Shown: positions 1 through 13,900 of the stretch, one piece after another | Numbering within the stretch: position 1 is the stretch's first letter | Layout of the letters: each line of letters opens with the position of its first letter | Program-made: the position numbers and the translations under genes | Source: Onchocerca lupi | Taxonomy: Eukaryota > Nematoda > Chromadorea > Rhabditida > Onchocercidae | Length of the DNA: 64,000 nt | Direction: 5' to 3' | Assembly (NCBI GenBank): GCA_028564675.1 | Contig: JAOVVO010000291.1 | Location: 30,589 to 94,588, forward strand | The notes under the pieces: model-generated | The model's input: only the letters and a program-made list of their open reading frames with translations | The model's database searches: none | Told to the model about the DNA's origin: nothing

Positions 1-665
1 ATTTGAAAATGATTTTTATACAATTGATCAAAAAGTAACCATCATTGAAGGTTAGAAAAAATAGTTTTATTCATTATTTGAAAAATTAGCCTCTCGGTAT
101 TATTAAACATTCATTTTTTCAAAGATTTCTTTCTACCTTATTTAATATTTAAATTTATTTTTCAATTTCTGGTAATAACACTGCAAAAATTTTTTTTAAT
201 AAATTTCTTGTTTCCATCATTTTGAAACGAACGAAATAATTTAAATCTGTAAGTCGGTTTTGCATTCTCACATATTAGTTTTAATATTTGTTAAATACTT
301 TTTTTCGTTTTTTTTTTTTTTTTTTTTTTGTTTTTTTCAAATCATATCGGCGAAAGGACGAATCATAAATTTAATTTAAGATGCTAAATCTCATTTTATC
401 TTTCAATGTTATGAGTATTTTGAAGATTCATTTCAAAACAGAAAAAATTTTTTTGTGCCAGTGAATTTATCTTTCAAGTATTACTCGTACTTTATCATTA
501 TCACAGCTTAAATCCTGATATTTATCATTATCACAGCTTAAATCCTGATATTTTTATAATGAAAAAAAAAAAAAAATCCTGATTTTCATTACAATGGCCA
601 TAGAAAAAGAAGAACTTTTTCATATACATGATACAGTATACTAATCATTGTAGTTACAGCCTAAA
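1..665. other. AT-rich 5' flank of the GST gene
   Basis: No open frame with coding character is seen here. The stretch is AT-rich, with a long T tract near 309-330 and a short tandem repeat at 491-550. A splice-acceptor-like TTACAG ends a few bases before the GST start codon, so the GST mRNA may be trans-spliced or may have an upstream non-coding exon; no spliced-leader information can be read from the genome sequence itself. Confidence 0.6.
491..550. repeat. 30-bp perfect tandem duplication
   Basis: Two adjacent identical 30-bp units begin TTTATCATTATCACAG. A fragment of the unit (AATCCTGAT) recurs at about 576, after an A-rich stretch. The repeat lies about 115 bp upstream of the GST start codon. 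No function is evident. Confidence 0.9.
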
Positions 666-1894
666 ATGGAAGAATATAAATTAACTTATTTTAACGGTCG
701 TGGCCGTGCCGAAGTAATACGATTATTATTTGCCCTGGCAAATGTAAGCTACGAAGACAACCGTATCACTCGAGATGATTGGAAAACTTTGAAACCAAGT
801 TAGTTCTCTAGCATTTCTCGAATTTTAAATTAAAATCAGAATATTATTATCAAAATCATGAAAAATGCGCCAAAGTTTTTCATAATTATATCGTTTTAAT
901 TTAAAATTGAATCAAAAAAAACATCAATTTTTTTCAGCTACACCGTTTGGGCATGTTCCAATATTGAACGTAAGTGGCAAAGTATTAGCAGAGAGTCATG
1001 CTATCGAAAAATTTCTCAGTCGAAGATTCGGTAACTTAGTCAAAATTTTTCTCCTAAAGAAAATGTCAAAATTAAAATTTAATACTTATTTGAAATTGAA
1101 GATTTGTTGGGAAAAAATGAATGGGAAGAAGCAAAAATTGACGCAATCATTCTGAATATAGAAGATCTTATGCTGAAATTACTACCATGGATACATGAAA
1201 AAAACAATACCAAAAAGGTAAATTTGCGATATCATTGATTACTTGATATTTATTTATGGATCAAAATTCCATTTTTCTGCTCCCTTTGCTCGGAACTTTC
1301 TGCTCATGCTCGCAAACAGTAATTTTTTGGTAATTTAAAACTTGTATTGAAATTATCGCAGCATTGAATAATGGATGCCTCAGAAGAATATGATATGATA
1401 AAATTTCATTAATAAATATTTGACAATGCGATTTACCAAATTAACAATGAAGCATTTTATTATGAAATTTTAATTCGGAAAAATTTAGGCTGAATTATTC
1501 CGAAATCTTACTGAAAGCGATGTAATTCCATTCCTTAAACGGTATGAGCAATTTTTAAACGATAATCCTACCGGATATTTTGTCGGAAAACAGGTAAAAA
1601 TTTTTTTTTTTGACATAAAAAATATTTTTTCTTATTTGTCATAATAATTTTGATAGTTATTGTCATTTTAAAGAATGAAGAAATGTAAATTTCAAGGTTT
1701 TAACAATATACTTCTCTTCATAACTCAAATTTTAGGTATCCCTAGCAGATTTGGGTGTTTTTAACATGCTCCAGATTTTGTCTGATCAAGTTATGCTTGA
1801 GAAATATCCGAAACTAGCAAGCTTTCTTGACAAAATTGGGCATATGTCTAAAATCAAGGAATGGATCGAAAAAAGACCAAAAACATATTTTTAA
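666..1894 (+). CDS. glutathione S-transferase, sigma-type (nematode GST)
   Basis: Five exons (666-798, 938-1030, 1102-1217, 1489-1593, 1736-1894) join in frame to 201 aa, close to the 200-210 aa usual for the family. The thioredoxin-like N domain is clear: KLTYFNGRGRAEVIR carries the catalytic Tyr8, Trp39 and Lys43 fit the glutathione pocket, HVPIL holds the cis-Pro51, and ESHAI (62-66) is the classical glutathione gamma-glutamyl binding motif. The all-helical C domain follows, with an LADLGVF segment typical of nematode sigma GSTs. Such enzymes conjugate glutathione to electrophiles or isomerise prostaglandin H2 in the cytosol; the exact substrate cannot be told from sequence. The protein has no signal peptide. 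Exon 3 uses a TTGAAG acceptor. AATAAA at 2124-2129 is a likely poly(A) signal. The family call is confident; the class within the family is less so. Confidence 0.93.
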
Positions 1895-4800
1895 ATTGTT
1901 TGCTGTGAATTGCTTTTTCTCATTCAAGATTTTTCATTTAAAAAAGAAACTGTTTGGATAAATTTTTGTCAGTGAAAGTTAATTTTTGCATTTTAGAAGA
2001 TCATGTTGCAAAGAGAAACGTAGATTCAATACTATGACATGCAGTTAATATCTAAATTATAAACTTCCTTTATTTTTTTTCATTGAATAATATTTCATCA
2101 GGAAGTAAAGAATTTTGGAAACGAATAAAATTTTAATTTTAAAAATTGATCAAAAAAAAAAAAAAAATTGATGATACGATTTCATTGGACAAATTCTAAC
2201 CTATGGTATGCGTATTGGCTTATATTTCGAACTGAATGATCATAATAGCAAATGAGAAAGTTAATTATCAAATAAAATATAAATTTGGAATGTCCTGCGG
2301 GATGATAACAGTTGCAGAAACGATTTTAAAGATTTTTTTTCTTCGTCATGTCCAACCTTCCAAGTTTATTGTTATCATCTTTTGGTCAAGTAAAGATTAA
2401 CAGAATTATTTTATTTCTGCAATCCTTAAAATACACTAACTGTTTTCGTTTACCTTGAAAATTGTTTTTAATTGAGGGAAGCAAAGCATGCAAACAAATG
2501 TTTCTTCAAAAATCAATTGTCCAATTATTTCGAAAAATAAATATCCGAAATTGTCAAGAACTTGAAATATTCCGAGAAAAGATGATTTATTGATAGCAAT
2601 AATTGAAAAAAAAGAAGGTGAAAGATGAAAGTTAAAAAAAATACTGAATGCAAATTGAACAATATGCTACGAAGGAATCGTATGGTAATATGAAAGAATC
2701 TTGAAAATAAAAATACTAAAAGCATTTTGAATTCCATCCGACTTTTTCTTCAACATTCTCTCATGAAGCGGATAAATTGCTGACCAATAGAATTCATCGC
2801 ACAGTTTACGAGCAAGAATTCGTTAAAGTTAAAATCATTTGCGACGAAAAGCCAAAAACAATAGATTTTCCACTTGACTTCATTTAGAAAAAATTGAAAA
2901 TTATAAATTACGAAATATGTGATTTGAAAAGTAAAAATTTCAGCATCTCAAATTGAGAGATCAGGAATTGACGATGTAAGGGGCAATTTTTCGTGAATAT
3001 TTCCAATTGTCATAATGAAGAAAAAAAAACTGCCAATTATAGAATAAATCTTTGCATTTTGTGGATAACAATAAGTGCATGATTTTTTTTAAAAAAAAAA
3101 AAAGAAAAAAAAGGAACGAATAAATTCTGTGTAATCATCATTTATATCAAATTTACTTCATCTCTTATTTGGATTTTGAAAAGTCTTTAAATGTTCTTTT
3201 CATTGCTTCAAATTTTGTCATGTGCTCATTTTAAATAGTTATAATCTAACTTTTGTTTTAATAGATGTTATTTTATAGCTCGCTATAGTTATGTGAGATT
3301 TTAATCATCAAACTTTGTTCAAGGACGGCAAGAATTTATAAAAAGATTAATTTCAAACTTGAAAGATTCCATTTTTAAGAAGGATATCATCGGTTTTTTT
3401 TTTTCTGATTCCTAGCATATTGAATATAGAGCAGTTCGCATGAGTATTTTTCCAAGGAAATATGTTTATTATAGCAAAAGGACAGGAAAGAAAAAAGTGA
3501 AAAAAAGTATTTGATAATTCAATTTCAGTTTGAAAAGTAGGAGAAAGTCGGAAAAATGGAAAAAAGTAGTGAAAAAAAAGGTTTTTAGAAAGTAATTTTA
3601 GGCTGAAATAAACTTTTTAGTCCTTCTTCACTATCGGGAAATACTTGAGCGTATTTTCCGCATCAAAAAATTTTTTTTTTCATAGTTTCTAACGAATATT
3701 TTTTGAGAACTAAAAATTTTCAAAGAGATCAGAAAAAAATATGCTAGCATTGTAATATTTCACATATGTTAGTTTTAGCTTGAAAAAATTTTGGAAAATA
3801 TGCAAATTTTAGGTAAAATAATATAAAATTAAAAATTCTTACCAAGGCTCAGTTTTCCTCTCAGTTCATTTCCCAGTTACTGTGGGAGTAAGTTCGGTGA
3901 TTATTTAATTTTGTCATCAGGCGATCAAAAGAAAGCGTGAAATTTGAAATTTTGAATTGTCAATTTTTGTCGAAACTTTTCTTTAGAAATTACGTTTTTT
4001 CGAGTAATCAAAGATTAGCTAGAACTTCGCTGTCAAAAGCAACACCTTTTTTGGATTTCCTTGCCAGTGTTATTAAGTAATTCACAATTTTCTTGCAATA
4101 ATTCAAACAAACAGTTTCATTTCAAGTTTTCTCAAACTTCGACCTTTTTTCTTGACTAAAAAATCAATTTTTGAAAAAAAAACTTTGAAAATTCTCAAAA
4201 TACATGAAATAAGCGTTGCTAATGAAAAATATGACTAGTAGCTATCGCCAACCTAAATTATTACATTGAAATTCAAATTTGAAGAATTTTTATCCAAATT
4301 TTACGGATTTTTATAGCAAATTGTTGTTGTATCTTCATTTTAACTCATATTTTCGTTTTAAGTAAGCTTTTTAGAGCATTTTCCAGTTTGTTCAATTTTT
4401 TCTGAGGTAGGAAGTGTTCAAAATAACTCGAAGAAAAGGAAAAATAAAGTAGAACTTATTAGAGTGAAATCGAGCTAGATTGAATTCTGTAATTCTTGAT
4501 TAAGAAGTAGTTATCATTCGCATATTTATAATTTTCAAATTAGGAAAACATTATCAAAAGAAGGGAATTGTAACAAATTACTAGAGAGCTTACTGTATCT
4601 GATAATTTTACAGTATTCGATTGGTAAACTTAAAAATGAGTTGCTAAATCGTATTTACCCTAAATTAAATCCGGATATTAGCCTGAGTTTAATTTCAACA
4701 TTCACTTCAGTCATTTTCGATGTTGTAAATCTCATATATTGCTAATTCTAATTAAATCTCAAATTGTATTATAGCTTTTTTTTCAAAAATATTTAGCCTG

Positions 4801-4914
4801 ATATTTTTAGTATTTCATTTGTCAAAAAAATGGCAATAACCGATAAAATTACCTTCTTTACATTTCCTTTTCTTGATGAAATTAAATTTTTGTAGAAATT
4901 ATAGATTGAGGATC
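1895..4914. other. intergenic, mostly featureless, with two exon-like pieces
   Basis: Three kilobases of AT-rich DNA separate the GST and the large membrane-protein gene. The GST 3' end with AATAAA at 2124 is at the left. A coding-looking block is listed separately at 2723-2887. Near 3841-3887 a denser patch has three successive pyrimidine-CAG acceptors and then GGGAGTAAGT, a strong donor; it could be a non-coding first exon of the downstream gene. Nothing else stands out. Confidence 0.5.
2723..2887 (+). pseudogene. orphan coding-like exon, possibly a gene remnant
   Basis: After a CTAAAAG acceptor-like site an open frame of 54 codons runs to TAG at 2885-2887. Its translation has normal soluble-protein composition (for example HEADKLLTNRIHRTVYEQ, then FVKVKIICDEKPK) and its codon use resembles the nearby genes. 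I found no start codon and no convincing upstream partner exon: the 400 bp before it contain coding-looking fragments broken by stops in all three frames. It may be the last exon of a decayed gene or of a gene whose other exons I failed to see. I do not recognise the family. Confidence 0.3.
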
Positions 4915-7900
4915 ATGAATTTGGCTATAATTGTGATAATTACGGTATTGCTTAGCCAACGATTGATAGAATGTCAAACAGAATGCAGTGGGAAAAATTT
5001 TAAAACTGTTAGTCTTCTATTTTTCTATCCATTCTACTAGTTGAGCAACATTCTCAACTAATAATGCATGAAAACAATTATTACTATTTCATTATTCTTG
5101 CTGGAATTCGATTTTTAAACGAACTTTTGGATGCAAAAAATTTGAAATTGCTTTTCCCTCTTAAGCTTGAATGTTTTGCAGGCTTTACCGGATCCGGATT
5201 ATGTAATATTTGGAACGCGTAACGATACAAGAGTTGTCCTTTTACCGAGCAGTCTTATAAATAATTCTTCCATGTAAATACTTTTGTTCTTCTCATTCAA
5301 AATTAAGCAATTTTTTTTTTTTTTTTTGCTAAAATTTGAAATAAATGACATTCAAATTCCAAACATATAATTAAAGGTCTAATATTATTTTATGAATATA
5401 AGATAGGTGCGAGAATAATCCAGATGTTATAAATCTAAAAAGTCTTTTTCTTCCAATTTCTGAAATGATAAGAATGTAATAATATCCTATTTCTCATGTT
5501 TGTCAGCTTTCAAACTTTCTGATACTAGAACAAGATAATTTGATTATTGAAATTTTTCGAAAAAAATTAACCTTAATGAGTAGCTAAAAAATAAAAATTG
5601 CACTCTGCAAATTTTTGTTATCAAATTACAGATTATTTAATAATTTAATAAGCTACTCAATTAACTTTATAAAATTATTAATTGAAAATTAAATTACATT
5701 TATTATTATGATTAAAGCATCAATAAATTGCCAAATTTGTTGGAAACTGATATTTTGACGAAAGGTAAAGAAATTTATCACTATGACGTAAGTGACTTTT
5801 AAATCATTTAAAATTGCTTTGCACTTTTTCGAGAATTATTTTCATGCAGTAATTTTACCATTAAAACAATTAAATGAAATGTAAAAGCGTTAGAAAAGAT
5901 ATTTCTATCGGAAATCTAAATTTCATGAAATGAAACAATTCTTGTTTTTTTTGAGTAGCAAAAAGAATTAAGCAAATAATAGATGGCATTAATTTCTTTG
6001 ACATTTATGTAAAAAAGCAACTCATCAAAATGATTTAAAATGATTTACCTAGCATCAATCAAGTTTTGAGATTTACGTGAATGAACATCTGCTGTTACGA
6101 ATAAGTAATTTGCATATAAAGGATAGGAGATTGATAGTGAAAAAAAAAAAAAAGGTTGCAAATATGCGTCGAATAAAATAATAAAAGAAATCATTATTTT
6201 TTTTTTTAAATATGAAAATTTATCCATTTTTCAAGAACATGTAGCCACCTGAAATCTGATCATGCAATCGCTTTTCATCTTCTTTAAGAGAAAAATTTAA
6301 CGATGCTTCATCAATTTTTCTCAAAAAATAATTTATTTTATTGATTTTTTTCTTCTAGGCAATGCTGATCGAAGTACACGGTTTATTACAATTTTTAACT
6401 ACCTGGCAAGAAGAAACCGTTTATGGTACATTCTATATGATTACAGTTTTGTCATATTTCGAAGGATTTCAATTGGAATTTGTACCAACAATCGATAAAA
6501 TTATACATAAAACAAAGCTCACAACATTGATGTATTTCTCTGATTTGAAATATCCTTATTACCATTTTAAAACGACAAAAGACAGTGAAGTTTTCTTTGC
6601 ACAAGTAGTTGAGGAAGCTGATCCTCCGGAACAATATCAAATTGTTTTTGGGGTAAGTTAATTGTTTATTTCATTTGAAAAAGAAATTTGATTATCAAAA
6701 ATCCTTTGCACTTTTTTTTTCTTTTTTTTTTTTTGAAAGAAAAGATGCGAAAAAATTGCAATATATCTTTTTTGATTATAATTTGCTTTTAAAGTTGAAT
6801 TATATTCTTCCATGAGTTGATTTACTATAATTATTGAGTTTATTAAACTTTCTCAGATTCTGCGTTAGATTCTCAAGCGTCGTAGGCATTGATTTTAATT
6901 ATTTTTTTCGACCTTAACTTAATAATGGCTTTTGACTTCATTTCATCCATTGATGTGAAAGATATAGAAAACATTTTGGTTAATTAAAAAACAAATTTCC
7001 CTCCCTTCTTTGCATATTTTCCTTCTTTCCTAATTTTAACACATCTATAGTGCCAGTCAGTTATATCCATTTCATTTTGTTTACATGTTCGTTTTTATAT
7101 AAGAGAATGTCAATCTTCTATTCATTTTAAAATTGAAATCAATTTTATTGCTATTAAGCTCCTTTATGTTGAAAATTTGAATGTTTCAATTATTATAACA
7201 AAAAATCGTATAAGATGATGAAAATTAATATATCTTCTGCCTATTTTTGATTAGTGAAACATTGATTTTTCTTTCTTTTTGCTTTTTAAATTATGAAATT
7301 ATTCTTCAAGGCTGAATTTAAACATTGACAGCAACAACGTATTTTTATTTTTAATCATTTACTTACAAAATAAAAAAAATGTCTAATCGCTCATTCAATT
7401 ATCTTAGTTATTATTTTTGACTTCGAACTTCCATTCCACATATCTCCGCGATTCCATTCAATGCCATCATCTCCGTGAAATCTTCCAGATATATGTCTCT
7501 ATCAAAATAAAAATTTAGAATAGAATGACAGGATCGAATATTTCGGTATACAGGTTGCTAGCAAAGCTGTAAAAATACTAAAGTTTAAAAATATTTAATA
7601 AAAATGTGAATGAAAAAATGAATTTTAACATTAAGGAATGTGAAATGTGAAATTGTGAAACGAAATTTTCTTATAGAGGACAGGAACGAAATTATTCGTT
7701 CAGGACGTACTAAAAATTAGTGAGAAATGGGTTACACCGACTGCCAACTTTATGGCCGTAAATAAAGGAGAATCAAATAAATGGTAATTAAAATTTTATA
7801 ATAATAATAAAAAACTCGAAATTTATTTGAATGTTTGAATCGTTAATCGAACGATTCAAATAATGTATCTCAGTTAATATGTAAACACTTACCTAATTTG

Positions 7901-10900
7901 AATTATAATATAGAAAATTATTAAATCATTCCCTTCTCTTTTTACAAATAGGTTGGCACGAAATCAGAAATCACCAACACCACAGCTCGACTGTGTCGTT
8001 GAAACAAAAAGTAAATTTGGAGTTCGTATTTTATATGGTCGTAAAAACTTGATCAATGCCTACTATGAAATGGGAGATTCGGCTTTTGATTGTACGTCTT
8101 AATTAAGAAATTTTTTACTTTAAATTTTAAGGTGGAAGCCATATCGTTGTTGGTAAAAATGGAAGCACAGTTCTGAAAGTTTTTTTTTTCGACATATAAA
8201 AAAATTTTCGTTAATTTAATTAATCTTCGTCTAAACTTTTTTGAAATATTTCGAAATTCAGTGTTTTTTCTTGTGTATTTAAATTTAACTTCAACGATAT
8301 TACATTTGAAATAAACTTCCTTTGATCCTAAAATAAATCATTATCGAATATGATTGGTGCAAATTTTGTAATTAATCGAAAATTTTCAAATTTAATAAAC
8401 ATATTAAATATGCTAAATAAAAATTTATCAATGATTTATGCTGATATCATTGATTCACTTATCATTTTAACGATTTTCTTTCTTTTTAAATGGTAAAAGT
8501 ACGATATTCTTGCGGTATTCTTGTAATGCCATTGATACTCGAATTTCATAATATGCAAATTCTTGATTACTTTATCAAGTAATTTCATTATAGGTAACAA
8601 TAAAAAGTGTAAGGGAGAGCTCAGAAACAATGGTGGAAAAAGTATGCGATCCACAATTTCCATTTTCTTTTTAATAAAATTTTCTGTCAAAGAGAAATAT
8701 TTCAAATTTAATTTCAAAACATAAGGATTTGAATGTAATTTAATTAAGTTATATGAATTATATTTAATTTTAAAATACCTAATGCAAACAAAATTTCAAA
8801 CTTTTTTCAAATTTATTTTTCGAACTTAATTTTTTTCATCCGAATTAATTTGTTTTTCATTTGAGAAAATATTTGCTGAATATTTCTTAATAACAATAAA
8901 AATTATATCTTAATATATGATTTTATGAAAAATACATGATTTTACAACTTCTCAATTCTTCTATTTAATTTTTGGATCTTTTTTTTTAACTGGAATAAAA
9001 TTTTTAAGCATATCATGATAAGGAAGTAGATCCGATACATGAAAAGGGATCAATTTATTTGGGATTCCGAAATGGTTACATTTTTTCCTATCGAGTAATC
9101 AACGAGAAGGAAAAATTTTCGGAAATATTGTTTTCACTCGATCTTTCACATCAGTTTTTTAAAAGTGGTAGGATATATTTTTTCATCACTGAATTTTTAA
9201 TTAAATCAAAATAGAAAATTTATCGATCACTTAATTTAATAATTTCTACAGGAAAAATTGGAAAGGACGAGGAATTATATTTACTTTCGGTTGATGGTAA
9301 AGAGACTATTGCAGTTATTTGTGGACCTGTAACATACTATCGAATATTGAATACTAATCCACGGTTTGTAATATATATTTTGTTTATCAAAGAAAAATAT
9401 AAAGTTTTTGGAAAAATTCTGATATAATCACTTTTGGCATGAAATTTTTTACTTTTAGTATCAATTTTTTTCTTATTTTAATTTTTTCAATCTTTTATTT
9501 CTAATATGAAGCCATTGTATGAATATGAAAATTTATGTACATGAAAGTCATTAACGATTAAGTTTTCGCTCTATCAGAATTGGTCGTATTTATTTTTCTT
9601 GTTTAATTTTCAGAAAATTTGGTAATGCGACCGAAATTTTGCTCCCTTAATTTTTTTTAATTTGAGAAAATAATATTCAGACTTCCAAAAAAAAAAAGCC
9701 AAAATTAGGATTAAAACTTTTCATACTGAAGTTTCAAAACGATCTAAAAATGGCTAATACTTTATTTTTTGCTAAAGCTAGCTCTAAGCAATATTCCACA
9801 TATTTTTGATCTAAGTTACAATATTTTGGTAAATAATGGAAGGAGAGTAGTGAAGCGGCAAAATAAAATAAATAAATGGATGAGATAGTTAGACAATAAA
9901 CTAAATTTCATAATTTTATTTCGATTATTTGACTCATAATCATGATCAAATAAATGGAATTAAATAAATGTAGCTTCTGATTTAGGAATGGCATCAAAAT
10001 TATTAATTTGAAAAGAAGTGAAATGACCATAGTTAAACATCTAAAGAAAAAATGTCGAAAAGTTGATTATAATGCCAAGGTAGCAAAGCTAATTTTTTTC
10101 ATGGATCATTCGACGGCCCATGAATTGAAGTTGACTTATAATCACGATGGAAAATTAAAAACCTATTCGGATCCTAAACTGGTTACTTACTTTTTAAATT
10201 AGTAAATTTAGTCCGAAATATCTCTCAAAATTTTCACTTTAATATTATGATTCAATTTTTAATTATATAAATTTAATTTTTATCAATATATTTCATAAAT
10301 TCCCAGGGAAACTTCTTTTCTCTTCTTTTATTCAGAAAATTCTCATTGTTTTTTTCTTCTTTTTTTTTTTTATTTTTGAATTTGTGATTAGTTGATTGAT
10401 TTAGAAAAAGGATGATCTGAAAGTCATTAAAATAGACAGTAAAGCCATTCTTATGCTTTCATTTTCGTTTTATTATTTAATTTAAAATCCATTTTAGACA
10501 GAAAGAAAGAAAGTGATCTTTTTTGGTCGATTTATAAGCCTATTAAAAACTTTTTTTTTCTTCAAAAAATCTCCATAAAATTTCTTCTGATTAGATTTCA
10601 AACTACGAAACTTCTTCAAAATCCCTTAATTTACAGGAATCGCAACGTACTGTCGCATTTTGTTTGCCATTTTGCATTCGATAATTTTAGATTCATCAAA
10701 GTACGAAAAAGCTAAGACCGAATGATCATTTCATGAATTATTGACACTTTTCGAGAATTTTACATGCCAAATTATTCCATTGATGATCTTTAAATTAATC
10801 ATAGCATATAGTTTTCTTTAATTTCTAAAATGAATAATTTTCAGGTTAGATTTGACAACTATCGTGGAAGTGTTAAACCGTATGAAGGCATCGAAAGCCA

Positions 10901-13900
10901 GTGGCCACTTCATCTTCGAAATGGACGAATATTATTTTATAATTCAAAGTTTGTTTCAGAATTATTTTTATTTCACAAAATTCATACCATATCAAAAAAT
11001 GTTCTTCAAGTATCAAATTTCTACTGTTTATGAATCAAAAAAAAAAAACTTGAAAAACTTTGAAACGATAATATTCTTTAATATAGCCAAAAATATGAAT
11101 TTTCATTAGTTATGAACTTGATCAAACATCAAAAACTACTGTTTAAACGGCATAATTCACTAGCTGATTTAAATCGAAATTTGAATTTGATGTTTAATTT
11201 AAATATCTTTGATTATCGTAATTTAATACATTCCTATTCATTCGTTGTTTTTTTTTTTTTTTTTTTTTTTTACTTTTGAGTTCAAAAATTTTGATGGCCA
11301 AAAATTGCATGTAGAAGCTTTAATAATTGACACTTTTAAGGGACAAAACGATCGAGTGGCAATACGAAATTATGCGGTTAGTGATCATATTTTCTTTTCC
11401 TTGTAATTTAAAAATTTCAATTAATGAGCTTACAGAATCGAGAATAATGAAAGATTGTAAAAATTTTCATCTTTATTCAATTTGTTTATCTTTTTTTATT
11501 TAATTTTAAGTTGACTAAATTGTTTTACTGATTATTAAAAGTCTAAGCTTTTCCTAATTTTGTCTTTATCCAATTTATTATTTAATCGTTAGTGTAGAAC
11601 AAATAGAAATAAGTGATTTCGAATTTTCATAAAAGCAAAAAATGAAAAGAATTGATAAAATAAAGATAAATAATTTTTGAGCAGTTGTTAAGAATAGAAT
11701 TGCTCCAGTCTAAAGAGGTTAAGGTTGGATTTAAATGCAAAAGTAACCTAGGATATTTAGTTCTTAACAAATCAAAATAGAAAGCAACATTGTTAATTAT
11801 TAGTACTTTGAATTTTTATCATTACTTATCAAAATAATTTTTTTTAGTCCAAATCAGTCATCCATTGCTTATAAAAAAATTATGACTAATTATGGAAATT
11901 ATGTCAATACGCTTTCATATTTTCGCAATGAATACGTTGAAGATGAGTATGTTATGCGCATTGTTTGGTTTTTTAAAAATCATTAGTTTAAAAAAGTTAA
12001 AAAATCAATTTTAAAAAAAAAATAAATTTTCATTTGTTTTGATGCTTAAAGAAAGTTTAACGAAGCATTTTTGAATTTCATATTAAACAAACTTCAACTA
12101 ATAATGCAATTGAATATGCAAACAGTAAGACATAATGATCAAGTCATTGAAAAGAAATTTTCCTTAAAACTATTATCGTAATTTAATTTAAATTAATCCT
12201 CTGATATCAAGTTTATCGATTTAAATCATTTCGCTTGAATTACTTCAGATATATGGAATTATTTCGCAATAATACACAGAAATTTCCAATATCTTTCTAT
12301 GGAGTAGTTAATTGTACCGTTTTTATAGTAATGAAATTTGAGGATTTCGAAAAAGTAAAATTAGAAAACACTGGTATGCACGTTTCAGAATCATAACAGA
12401 ATATCATCTTACATAATATAAAACAAAATGGAATGCCAAATTATGATTTGTGAATTTCGGGTGATTCGAAGTTTTTCAGATGTAATATTCTTCTTAGAAT
12501 TGACGAGATTAGTAATTTTTAGAAAAATTAAAAATTTCAGGATGCAATAAATCATATAAAATACGTGCGATTCTTTTGGATTCTTACATAACTGTTCTAC
12601 GAACCAAAGATGGCATAAACGTTGAAGCAGTACGAATCAAAGCATCGCTAGATTGTGAAAATGTGGAAAAAGCAGTCATGAAGTAAGCTTTCTTTTTTAT
12701 TTATTAATAAATAATATATTAATTGGTTAATTAATCAATTGATTAATTAATACATTTCACAAATGTTTATAATGTTTGCAACTTACACAAAACGTTACTT
12801 CGTACATAAAATTATGATATTACAGTAGCATGAAGTAACATAAGAAACAGAAAAGTATTTGATGATCAACTTCTTGCAAAGATTCTAATACAAAGAAAAG
12901 TTTTCATTATTATTAGCAATTTTCTAATTATTAATTCTTGTCAAAAATAAGTCCTTCTGATCAAAAATAATAAATTCTAGTGAAAAACAATTTTTTCTTG
13001 AGATGTAATTTTCAAAAATTTTATGAAATTTTTTTTTAGAAATGAAGTTATTGCTTACACACATAAATTGCTGGATTCAGAATTCGAGAAAAACAATACA
13101 TTTCAAATCGCACCTAACACATTTGATACCATTCATGTTATTGGTGAATATCTATATTATCAATATCAACCACGCACGGAGTGCATTTATAATTTCAGAA
13201 GACGCAAAATCACAAAAGCTTTAGATAAAGAAATTAAAGATTCACCATTTCCTGCATTAGCGGTGAGTTTTTTCATACTTTTCGAGAATTCCCTACTCGA
13301 AAATTCTACCATAAAAATTATTCGAGAATAATGGCAAGTTTATGAAGGAATATATTATGATTTCATCACTTCAATTACTTTATTTTTAGGTATCATATAG
13401 ACAATTAATGAAGGTTAGCTCATTCAAATTCTTTCCTTCTTTTTATTGCATTTTGTTTCATTTATGATTTTGTTCTAAACGTCCTTTTTATATTATTTAC
13501 AAAACAATGGTTAAAACTTTTCGAACATTGAAATATTTCCTTCAACGAAAGTTTTATTAAATTTCACGAAATATATAGTAAAATCTTCTGCAAGATATTA
13601 AATTTTGCTCCATATTTTTTCAAAATATTTTTTTGAAATTATTTAATGTTTAAGAAATGATATCTGGAAATGATTTTACTTAAAATACAGCTCTGAAATT
13701 CAATTAGACCAATACTATATATGTGACTTTTAATGTCGAAGCATTACTAACTCATACCAACTTATAGGCATTCTTTTTTTTTTTTTTTTGAAAGTTTTAA
13801 GATCATTTGCTACGAAAGAATGATAATAAAGGTAATTATTATGAGTAAGGCTTGAAAAATATTTTTAGCCTCCTTGTGATCTTGAAATGTCCTCAGCGAT

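Noticed and set aside
10852..11109. Alternative frame LTTIVEVLNRMKASKASGHF in the exon at 10845
   Set aside because: Looks coding, but no phase-compatible upstream donor and downstream acceptor were found; the VRFDNYRGS frame joins both sides.
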